Shown here: piece after piece, positions 1-5,101 of the stretch | Layout: each line of letters opens with the position of its first letter | How positions within the stretch are numbered: position 1 is the stretch's first letter | Assembly (NCBI GenBank): GCA_964383535.1 | Contig: CAYLHS010000117.1 | Location: 1-5,101 of the forward strand | Source of the DNA: CAYLHS01 sp964383535 | GTDB lineage: Bacteria > Actinomycetota > Acidimicrobiia > Spongiisociales > UBA4744 | Length of the DNA: 5,101 bases | Direction: 5' to 3' | Notes under the pieces: generated by a model | What the model was told of the DNA's origin: nothing | Seen by the model: the letters and a program-made list of their open reading frames with translations, nothing else | Databases searched by the model: none | Position numbers and translations under genes: made by a program

Positions 1-31
1 ACTGCGAGCCCGTAGGGCGAACGGACGCCGA

Positions 32-60
32 CTGTTGGCTGCGAGCTGTTGGCTGCGAGC
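32..60. repeat. 14-bp tandem repeat, two perfect copies, downstream of rodA
   Basis: The unit TGTTGGCTGCGAGC occurs at 33-46 and again, identically, at 47-60; the period-14 match also covers base 32. The core CTGCGAGC appears a third time at 2-9, and GCGAGC recurs at 64-69 next to the rodA stop codon. The repeat lies in the 69-nt non-coding stretch after rodA. I see no hairpin followed by a U-run there. Short stems such as GGCG/CGCC at 16-19 and 26-29 are possible but weak, so no terminator is called. Function is unknown; replication slippage in spacer DNA is the simplest origin. Confidence 0.85.
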
Positions 61-69
61 AGAGCGAGC

Positions 70-1218
70 TCAGGCGTTGAACGACTCTCCTGGAACAGGC
101 GTACGTCGCAACCACACCGAATTTGCGACTCCCAACGACAGGGCGGTCACGAGAAACGACGAGCCTCCCGCGCTCATCAGGGGCAACGGCAAACCCGTCA
201 CGGGCATGATGCCCATCGTCATTCCGACGTTCACGAATACCTGAAATGCGAGCATCGAGGCCACGCCAACGGTCACCAGACGTCCGAAACGGTCTCTCGC
301 GTTGCGAGCGATGACGAGGAGCCGCCAGAGCAGAACTCCGTAGATCACCAGGACGAGGGCGCCTCCCATCAGTCCAAGCTGCTCACCCACCGCAGTGAAG
401 ATGAAGTCTGACGATTGGACGGGAACGAAGCTCAGGTTGGTGAGCGGCCCGCCAAGCAGGCCTTTGCCGAACAGGCCCCCACTTCCGATCGCCGTGATAC
501 TCCTGTCGAGGTGGAAGCCTGCGCCGAGAAGGTCCTTTGAAGGATCGAGGAAGCTCTGGATGCGCTGAACCTGGTACTCCTTCAGAAGATCGAGCCTCCA
601 CACGGCGACGATTCCCGATGCGGCACCGATGATGAGCACAAGGAGCTGCCGCAACGTCGTGCCGGACACGAACAGCATGACCAACGCGATGAAGGCGAAC
701 ACAAGCATGGTTCCGAGGTCCGGTTGGAGACTGATGAGTGCGGCGGGGATCACGAGTGCGCCAATTGCCATACCGAGGCGCCTCCACCGCATGCCTTCTT
801 CTCTCGACGTGGCGAGAAGTGCCGCGAGGGCGATGATCATCGCGAGCTTGGCGAATTCGGATGGCTGGAACTGAAACGGACCGAGTGGGATCCACCGGTT
901 CGTGCCGGCATGTTCGGGGGTGGTGAGCACGAAGCCCAGCACCCCGAGCGTCACGATGTAGATGATGACCGACCAGCCAGCCAAGTCTCGATAGTCGATC
1001 AGTGAGCCGGCGAGGAACAGCAGGAGACCGACGACAGCGAACACGCCCTGTTTGACCATCGCCGACGTGGGATCGAGTCCCTGAGCGGCAAGTGACGCTT
1101 GCGACGCCGTGTACACCATCAGGATGCCGAGACCGGACAGCAGGATCATGGCGACGAACAAGATCACGTCGGGCCCGGGTCGCGGCCGATCGCCAACGAC
1201 GGCCCGTTCAGCCTCCAT
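70..1218 (-). CDS. rodA: RodA, SEDS-family peptidoglycan glycosyltransferase (cell elongation)
   Basis: A 382-residue integral membrane protein of normal RodA length. Known family role: it polymerises lipid II into glycan strands on the outer face of the cytoplasmic membrane, paired with PBP2. About ten hydrophobic segments are visible, roughly at 17-36, 56-73, 81-100, 119-136, 148-164, 168-185, 190-207, 275-297, 313-335 and 345-368. SEDS landmarks include the N-R-W-I (107-110) and QPSEFAKL (118-125) motifs, QPDLGT (165-170) and the large outer loop at about 208-272. That loop ends in SSDFIF, where Asp271 matches the catalytic Asp of characterised RodA proteins (HTDFIF context). The C-terminal FtsW/RodA signature is GLPLPLMSAGGSS (342-354). 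The frame stays open upstream of the chosen ATG, but that extension would lie inside mrdA; the ATG overlaps the mrdA TGA by one base (TGATG) and has a GGAG five bases upstream. RodA is preferred over FtsW because of the mrdA neighbour. It is the last visible gene of the operon. Confidence 0.96.
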   Translation of the reverse strand: MEAERAVVGDRPRPGPDVILFVAMILLSGLGILMVYTASQASLAAQGLDPTSAMVKQGVFAVVGLLLFLAGSLIDYRDLAGWSVIIYIVTLGVLGFVLTTPEHAGTNRWIPLGPFQFQPSEFAKLAMIIALAALLATSREEGMRWRRLGMAIGALVIPAALISLQPDLGTMLVFAFIALVMLFVSGTTLRQLLVLIIGAASGIVAVWRLDLLKEYQVQRIQSFLDPSKDLLGAGFHLDRSITAIGSGGLFGKGLLGGPLTNLSFVPVQSSDFIFTAVGEQLGLMGGALVLVIYGVLLWRLLVIARNARDRFGRLVTVGVASMLAFQVFVNVGMTMGIMPVTGLPLPLMSAGGSSFLVTALSLGVANSVWLRRTPVPGESFNA

Positions 1219-3209
1219 CAGTACTCCGTCCTGTCGCCGGCGACGATCGCAGTCGGTTCGGCGCCGAGGAGATACTGGAGGATGTAGCGAGCGGCCGGCG
1301 CAGCGACCTGGCTCCCGCCTCCTCCCTCGTCGACCATGATGACCACCACATACCGGGGGTCGTCGATGGGCGCAACGCCCACGAACCACGAGGTCACGTC
1401 GGCGTCGCGGAGCCGAGTGCACTTCCCGTCAGCGTCCTCTGCGACACACACTTTCGGCATCTGAGCGGTGCCGGTCTTGCCCCCGACGAGGGCGGCCTTG
1501 CTTCCCATCTCACGGAACGCCGACGCCGCCGTTCCGCCCGTGACCACCTTGCGCATGTCACTGCGCAGCATTTGAACGACATCGGGAGCGATGTCGAGCG
1601 TACGAACGGCCTCTGGGTCGTTAGACCAGACCTCGCGTCCGTTGATATCGGTGATCCGATCGGCAACTCTCGGCCGCCAGACGACACCGCCATTCGTGAG
1701 CGCCGAATAGGCGACTGCCATCTGAAGGGGGGTTGCGAGCAATGAACCCTGCCCGGTCGCCATCTGGAGGAGATCACCGCCGTACCAGGGACTTGCCGTC
1801 GTCAGCCTCTCCTCGGCGAGAAGCAAGAGATCGGGATTGGCGAGCTGCAGCTCCTTGTAGTGCTCGAACAGCGCCCTGTCCGGGACCAATCCGTCCTGCT
1901 CGCCAGGAAGATCGATCCCGGTGTTCGAACCGAGACCGAGCTGTCGTGCCCAATCCTGGATGAGGTTCTCTTTGTCGGTCCCCTTGTACTGGTTCCAGAT
2001 GTTGAGGGCGATCTCCCAGAAGTAGACATTGCATGACCGGGCGAATGCCTCATGGAGATTCTGCATCCCGTCGTCTCTCGGGAACGTCCAGTTCTTCCAG
2101 ATCAGCTGGCTCCGATCGGTGAACGGTGCCTTCAGCTGGGCGCTGCACTCGGTTCGGTCGTTGGGACCATTCACACCCTCTGGATAGACATCATCTTCAA
2201 CGGCCGTCAGATAGGTGATCGCCTTGAAGGTCGATGCAGGAGGGTATTGACCGGAGATGGCCAGATCGGTGTAGGAGAATTCGCCATCGTCGACGAGCGC
2301 CTGGAGTTCGCTGGTGGAGACCTCGTGAAGGAGCGCCGGATCGAACTCGGGGATCGAGTCCATGGCGAGGACGGCACCGTTGGTGGCGTCGAGAATCACG
2401 CCCGCTGCCTTGGTGGCAAGACCGTTGTAGCTCCCTTCTGTGCGTTTGATGTCGTTCGCAAGGGCGATGGCATCCGTCAGCGCGGTCTCGAGAACCCGTT
2501 CGGTGTCGAGGTTCACGTTGAGGTGCACGGTGTTGCCTGGCTGCGCGGGAACACGCAGCAACTCCTGCACGACTCTGCCGTGGGCATTGGTCTGGTAGGC
2601 CTCCGAGCCAGGGGTTCCCTGCAACCAGGAGTCATAGGTTGCCTCAATGCCTCCCTTGCCGAGAATGGCATTTGCGTCGAGATCCGGATCCGCCTCGAGC
2701 TGGGCGTCCGACGGCTTTCCGGTATAGCCAACGATGTGACCGGCGAGCGACTCCTGCGGATATGTGCGCACCGGGATCTCCTCGATGCTCACACCGGGTA
2801 GCTCGGCGTGGTGCTCCCACACGTAGTAGGCGGTGTCGGTGTCCACCGGACCGAGACTCACGGACCCTCCTGATCCTGCGTCATCGAATGCAGTCCAGAT
2901 GTCGGCGGCCGGCGTCCCGAGCAGCCCGGACAGCTGCTGGACTACTGAGTCCTCCACCTCGCTGGGAATCAGCCTTCTGTCGACGACAATGCCGGCGGAG
3001 AACTCGCTCCCGACGATAACGGTGCCCGTGCTGTCGACGATCGAACCTCTCGGCGCGGGGAGAGATCTGAACCCGACGAGCATGTTCTCCGCGTCTGCCC
3101 GGTACTCCGGTCCCTTCGCCACCTGCACGTACCACAGGCGTACACCGAGTACGGCCAGCATGCCGACGAAGATCACCCCGATCACCCCGAGACGCCAGCC
3201 TTCCTTCAC
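1218..3209 (-). CDS. mrdA: Penicillin-binding protein 2 (elongation-specific class B transpeptidase)
   Basis: A 663-residue class B PBP that crosslinks new peptidoglycan during lateral growth, as partner and activator of RodA (family knowledge). A short cytoplasmic start is followed by one membrane anchor (about 7-24) ending in VRLWYVQV. The PBP dimerisation (pedestal) domain follows, with RGSIVDSTG at 54-62, IVGYTG at 159-164 and GKGGIEATYD at 184-193. The transpeptidase domain starts near 265. Its active-site motifs are all present: STFK (Ser326 nucleophile, Lys329), SCN (392-394) and KTGT (578-581). Compared with E. coli PBP2 there is extra sequence between SCN and KTGT (around 446-472), and a loop with two cysteines (588, 597) follows KTGT. 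The start is GTG, overlapping the mreD stop as GTGA, with GGAGG seven bases upstream. PBP2 is preferred over FtsI because it sits between mreD and rodA. Confidence 0.95.
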   Translation of the reverse strand: MKEGWRLGVIGVIFVGMLAVLGVRLWYVQVAKGPEYRADAENMLVGFRSLPAPRGSIVDSTGTVIVGSEFSAGIVVDRRLIPSEVEDSVVQQLSGLLGTPAADIWTAFDDAGSGGSVSLGPVDTDTAYYVWEHHAELPGVSIEEIPVRTYPQESLAGHIVGYTGKPSDAQLEADPDLDANAILGKGGIEATYDSWLQGTPGSEAYQTNAHGRVVQELLRVPAQPGNTVHLNVNLDTERVLETALTDAIALANDIKRTEGSYNGLATKAAGVILDATNGAVLAMDSIPEFDPALLHEVSTSELQALVDDGEFSYTDLAISGQYPPASTFKAITYLTAVEDDVYPEGVNGPNDRTECSAQLKAPFTDRSQLIWKNWTFPRDDGMQNLHEAFARSCNVYFWEIALNIWNQYKGTDKENLIQDWARQLGLGSNTGIDLPGEQDGLVPDRALFEHYKELQLANPDLLLLAEERLTTASPWYGGDLLQMATGQGSLLATPLQMAVAYSALTNGGVVWRPRVADRITDINGREVWSNDPEAVRTLDIAPDVVQMLRSDMRKVVTGGTAASAFREMGSKAALVGGKTGTAQMPKVCVAEDADGKCTRLRDADVTSWFVGVAPIDDPRYVVVIMVDEGGGGSQVAAPAARYILQYLLGAEPTAIVAGDRTEY
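1224..1227 (-). promoter_or_regulatory. Ribosome-binding site for rodA
   Basis: GGAG lies within the last codons of mrdA, five bases before the rodA ATG. It supports the ATG at 1218 as the start rather than any codon in the longer open frame that runs back into mrdA. The match is modest, so reinitiation by ribosomes finishing mrdA (TGATG overlap) probably contributes. Confidence 0.55.
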
Positions 3210-3709
3210 AGGACGCCCTCCCGCTCTCGGTCGGACCCGAACAGACGTGTCATCAGGGGCAGCACAACCAGCCCGAGCAGCACGTCGTACACGGGCCCCA
3301 ACAAGAGCTGTTTGACGACGTCGGGGTCACTCAAGGTCTTCTGTCCGAACAGCGTTCCGACGACCGCCAAGAGCAGGCTGCCGCCAAGGGTGATCCCCCA
3401 CACCGCCAGACCGATCGTCGGAATCGAAATCTCGAAACGCTCGCGGGTGCGGACCGTCGCGAACGCGACGGTGGTGAGCACCATCGATCGGAGACCAAGT
3501 GGGGCGCTTCCCAGCAGGTCGAGGATCAGTCCTGCCGTGAACCCGAGCACGACCGCCGGCTCCGCTCGCAGACTCCTCGAGCATGCGATCACCGTCAGCA
3601 TGACGAGATCTGGAGCCACGCCGAATACCGGTATGCGGGCAAGCAGTGTCGTCTGGATGACGACCGCTGCACCGATTGCCGCCAGCGAAATCAGGATCCG
3701 ACGACTCAT
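3206..3709 (-). CDS. mreD: MreD, rod shape-determining membrane protein
   Basis: A 167-residue hydrophobic protein, the usual MreD size. In the elongasome MreD sits in the cytoplasmic membrane and is thought to modulate MreC and the PBP2-RodA pair; it has no known enzymatic activity. Five or so hydrophobic segments are visible, about 5-25, 32-45, 51-67, 72-86 and 97-121, with another at 136-155. Typical features are the APDLVML stretch (32-38) after the first segment and GFTAGLILDLLGSAPLG (56-72), which resembles the conserved G-x-x-x-G-L-x-x-D region of the family. The frame is open for 30 more codons upstream, but these would overlap the Thr-rich end of mreC and read as an implausible His/Asp-rich stretch. 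The ATG at 3709 overlaps the mreC stop (ATGA) and has GGAGG six bases upstream, so it is the chosen start. Primary sequence is weakly conserved in this family; position between mreC and mrdA makes the call firm. Confidence 0.92.
   Translation of the reverse strand: MSRRILISLAAIGAAVVIQTTLLARIPVFGVAPDLVMLTVIACSRSLRAEPAVVLGFTAGLILDLLGSAPLGLRSMVLTTVAFATVRTRERFEISIPTIGLAVWGITLGGSLLLAVVGTLFGQKTLSDPDVVKQLLLGPVYDVLLGLVVLPLMTRLFGSDREREGVL
3216..3222 (-). promoter_or_regulatory. Ribosome-binding site fixing the GTG start of mrdA
   Basis: GGGAGGG inside the last codons of mreD contains a full GGAGG ending seven bases before the GTG at 3209. This spacing is near optimal. It supports a GTG start overlapping the mreD TGA by four bases (GTGA). 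Confidence 0.8.
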
Positions 3710-4602
3710 CCGCCCCCTCCTGACGCCGTCGTCGAAGTCGTGCCCTCCGTCGTTGTCGTGGTGGTCGTGGTCGTCTCCGCGCTCGTCGTGAACGTCCATT
3801 GGAGGACCACGACGAAATCCAGCTTGGAGAAGTCGGCGAGCGGTGTCGCGGTCGTGATGATCCGCTGGGCCTCGGGGTGGGCGTCCTCTGCGACCCTGGC
3901 GACCTTGATTCCAACCGGGTATCGCTCACTTCCCGCAGTCCGCAACAGGTAGCCGCTGAGCACCGGTTCGGACGCGTCGAGCACCTCGAAGTCGAGATCT
4001 CCGGAGCCCCGCCCCCGCAGAACACCGCTTTCGTTGGTTTGTGACTTGACCTGGACCCCGTCGGCCGATGGCGAGATGATGGGAACCACTGTCGCCGAGA
4101 CTGCGGTCACACTCGTGACGATTCCGACGAGCGCGCCCGTGTCGTCCACGACGGGGTTGCCGACGAGCACGCCTTGTTCGGTTCCACGGTCGATCTGGAA
4201 GCTGTCGTCGAAGTTGTCACCGCGGGCGATGACTCGTGCCGCGACGGTCGGGATACTCTCCTCGGCCGGTTTCAGGCCGAGAATCCGATTGAGTGCATCG
4301 ACTTCGGCTTCGAGTGTCGCCACCTGATCGAGCCTGGCCTCGAGCTCTGAGATGCGCTGCTGAAGCTGCTTGTTCGCGTCGCGCAGACCCGCTGCATGGG
4401 CGATGCCGTCGACCAAGTCGACGATGGGATCGACGATCGCGGTCGCAACTTTCTGCACAGGTGCGAAGACGCTTTGCATGCCGCTTCGAAGCGTCCCGGT
4501 TGCGCCCCCGCCTGAGCTTCGGATATCCAAGGTCATCAACGCAAATGACAGTATGACGAGGATGACGAGAAACGAGGTCGCGCGGTCGGGTCGGTCGTTC
4601 AT
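3706..4602 (-). CDS. mreC: MreC, rod shape-determining protein with a Thr-rich C-terminal tail
   Basis: A 298-residue bitopic protein. The family links MreB inside the cell to PBP2 and RodA outside, and binding of MreC to PBP2 promotes its active conformation. Visible order: short cytoplasmic start; one membrane segment (about 10-25); a small linker; a coiled coil (about 72-108, pattern LRDANKQLQQRISELEARL) used for dimerisation; then the beta-rich periplasmic core (about 115-268). The core carries typical MreC phrases such as DRGTEQGVLVGNPVVD (138-153), GALVGIVTSV (156-165) and ESGVLRGRGSGDLDF (191-205). Beyond the core is an atypical tail, residues 271-298, with nine consecutive Thr and four terminal Gly. 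The start ATG at 4602 is the only reasonable one: an in-frame TGA lies seven codons upstream and the next Met is inside the membrane segment. No good ribosome-binding site is correctly spaced for it. Its stop overlaps mreD. Confidence 0.95.
   Translation of the reverse strand: MNDRPDRATSFLVILVILSFALMTLDIRSSGGGATGTLRSGMQSVFAPVQKVATAIVDPIVDLVDGIAHAAGLRDANKQLQQRISELEARLDQVATLEAEVDALNRILGLKPAEESIPTVAARVIARGDNFDDSFQIDRGTEQGVLVGNPVVDDTGALVGIVTSVTAVSATVVPIISPSADGVQVKSQTNESGVLRGRGSGDLDFEVLDASEPVLSGYLLRTAGSERYPVGIKVARVAEDAHPEAQRIITTATPLADFSKLDFVVVLQWTFTTSAETTTTTTTTTEGTTSTTASGGGG
3716..3720 (-). promoter_or_regulatory. Ribosome-binding site for mreD, inside the mreC Gly tail
   Basis: GGAGG spans codons 295-296 of mreC, the start of its terminal Gly run (GGA GGG GGC GGA). 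It ends six bases before the mreD ATG at 3709. It decides the mreD start and rules out the longer upstream reading. The same bases encode the MreC C-terminus and load ribosomes on mreD. Confidence 0.85.
3748..3774 (-). repeat. ACN trinucleotide run encoding nine Thr in the MreC tail
   Basis: Nine consecutive Thr codons (ACG ACC ACG ACC ACC ACG then ACA ACG ACG) encode MreC residues 277-285. A second Thr/Ser cluster, interrupted by Glu-Gly, encodes 288-292. The codons are mixed and not one pure repeat, which suggests either an old expansion or selection for Thr. The region is extracytoplasmic in the protein. Such Thr-rich tails are often flexible linkers or glycosylation targets, but neither is shown here. 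Confidence 0.8.
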
Positions 4603-4616
4603 GATCTGAACGCCAT
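4599..4616 (-). CDS. Possible five-codon leader ORF coupling mreB and mreC
   Basis: An ATG at 4616-4614 opens a five-codon frame (MAFRS) ending in TGA at 4601-4599. That stop overlaps the mreC ATG as ATGA. The strong GAGGTGA ribosome-binding site upstream is spaced well for this ATG (seven bases after GAGG) and poorly for mreC (21 bases). Ribosomes could translate the mini-ORF and reinitiate on mreC, matching the overlap style of the other junctions. It may also be chance, or a sign that an indel hides a slightly longer mreC start. No function of the peptide itself is suggested. Confidence 0.35.
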   Translation of the reverse strand: MAFRS

Positions 4617-4620
4617 CTCG

Positions 4621-4627
4621 TCACCTC
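4621..4627 (-). promoter_or_regulatory. Strong Shine-Dalgarno site overlapping the mreB stop
   Basis: GAGGTGA is a seven-base match to the classical anti-Shine-Dalgarno sequence and shares its first two bases with the mreB TGA. It is the only convincing ribosome-binding site in the mreB-mreC gap. Its spacing favours the ATG at 4616 rather than the mreC ATG at 4602. Confidence 0.7.
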
Positions 4628-5101
4628 ACGGTCGACTCGAAGAGATCAACACTCCCTGCAAGGCATCGAAGTCCTCCAAACACCGGCCTGACCCCAGCAC
4701 GACCGACTGAAGTGGGCGATCCGCCGAAACGATCGGCATGCCGGTCTCGTGCGCGAGCCGCTCATCGATACCTCGCAGGAGCCCGCCCCCGCCAGTCACG
4801 ACGATTCCCCGTTCGATGATGTCTGCCGAGAGCTCCGGTGGGGTCTTGTCGAGCGTGTACTTGACTGCGTCGACGATCTGCTGCACCGGCTCCTCGATGG
4901 CCTCACGTACCTCAGGACTGGTGAGCACGATCGTCTTCGGCAGACCTGACAACAGGTCGCGCCCACGTACCTCTGCCGCGGGTTCGTCCTCATAGGGGAA
5001 TGCCGAGCCGATGGCCATCTTGATCTGCTCGGCGGTCCGCTCGCCAAGAAGGAGGTTGTACTCCTTCTTCACCCACTCGATGATTGCTTCGTCGAGCTCG
5101 T
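4626..5101 (-). CDS. mreB: MreB, actin-like cell-shape protein (C-terminal part, 5' end beyond the window)
   Basis: The visible part is 157 whole codons, roughly the last 45% of a protein usually near 340 residues. MreB is a bacterial actin that binds ATP, polymerises along the inner membrane and orients the PBP2-RodA elongation machinery. The reading frame runs off the right edge with ELDEAIIEWV, a typical MreB stretch preceding the GERTAEQIK segment (visible residues 19-27). EVRGRDL (43-49), PPELSADI (87-94) and the nucleotide-binding adenosine loop GIVVTGGGGLLRG (about 98-110) follow. The terminal CLEDFDALQGVLISSS also fits the family. The GTG at 5072 is an internal Val codon and not the start. 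MreB rather than DnaK or ParM is clear from these motifs and from mreC 23 nt downstream. The ATPase phosphate-1 region and the real start are outside the window, so intactness cannot be judged. Confidence 0.95.
   Translation of the reverse strand, partial: ELDEAIIEWVKKEYNLLLGERTAEQIKMAIGSAFPYEDEPAAEVRGRDLLSGLPKTIVLTSPEVREAIEEPVQQIVDAVKYTLDKTPPELSADIIERGIVVTGGGGLLRGIDERLAHETGMPIVSADRPLQSVVLGSGRCLEDFDALQGVLISSSRP

Noticed and set aside
1..69. A rho-independent terminator after rodA
   Set aside because: Only 4-bp stems can be drawn and no U-run follows them, so the operon may continue to the left or end by another mechanism.
1219..1422. A 68-codon N-terminal extension of rodA
   Set aside because: It overlaps the KTGT-proximal end of mrdA in another frame, is Arg-rich, and is not expected in RodA. 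The ATG at 1218 fits the family length and the junction.
1092..1745. A 217-codon open frame on the plus strand, opposite the end of mrdA and start of rodA
   Set aside because: It is Arg/Ser/Pro-rich, spans the junction of two well-supported genes on the other strand, and has no recognisable motif: a shadow frame.
2052..2801. A 249-codon open frame on the plus strand, opposite mrdA
   Set aside because: It lies wholly antisense to a clear PBP2 with intact motifs. Long antisense frames are expected in GC-rich coding DNA, and the translation shows no recognisable domain.
3710..3799. A 30-codon N-terminal extension of mreD rich in His and Asp, resembling a metal-binding stretch
   Set aside because: It is the mreC Thr-codon repeat read in another frame. 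The ribosome-binding site and ATGA overlap place the mreD start at 3709.
4626..5072. A complete small gene starting at the GTG at 5072
   Set aside because: The frame continues upstream to the window edge with MreB-like residues, so this is the C-terminal part of mreB and the GTG is an internal Val codon.

Overview
The window contains most of a cell-shape (elongasome) operon, all read from the minus strand. In transcription order, right to left, it holds the C-terminal part of mreB (cut by the right edge), then mreC, mreD, mrdA (penicillin-binding protein 2) and rodA. The four genes after mreB look complete and intact. Apart from a 23-nt mreB-mreC gap and a 69-nt tail after rodA, every base is coding. 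I see no mobile element, CRISPR array, RNA gene or phage gene. No undescribed multigene system is visible: this is an ordinary conserved locus with some unusual local details.

The DNA is GC-rich, all five genes stop with TGA, and mrdA starts with GTG. MreC ends in a Thr/Ser/Gly-rich tail. Together with an mreBCD-mrdA-rodA cluster, this suggests a rod-shaped, high-GC bacterium. An actinobacterial lineage that keeps MreB (for example Acidimicrobiia or relatives) is my best guess, but it is inference and not proven by anything here.

Layout: 4626-5101 mreB C-terminus; 4603-4625 a short gap with a strong ribosome-binding site and a possible five-codon leader ORF; 3706-4602 mreC; 3206-3709 mreD; 1218-3209 mrdA; 70-1218 rodA; 1-69 non-coding DNA with a 14-bp tandem repeat. 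The three junctions from mreC to rodA overlap by 4, 4 and 1 nt, so translation is probably coupled along the operon.

How the genes work together, from family knowledge: MreB filaments inside the membrane position the synthesis machinery; MreC and MreD link them to the outside; RodA polymerises lipid II into glycan strands; PBP2 crosslinks these strands and activates RodA. The window therefore encodes the core lateral-wall elongation machine as one coupled unit.
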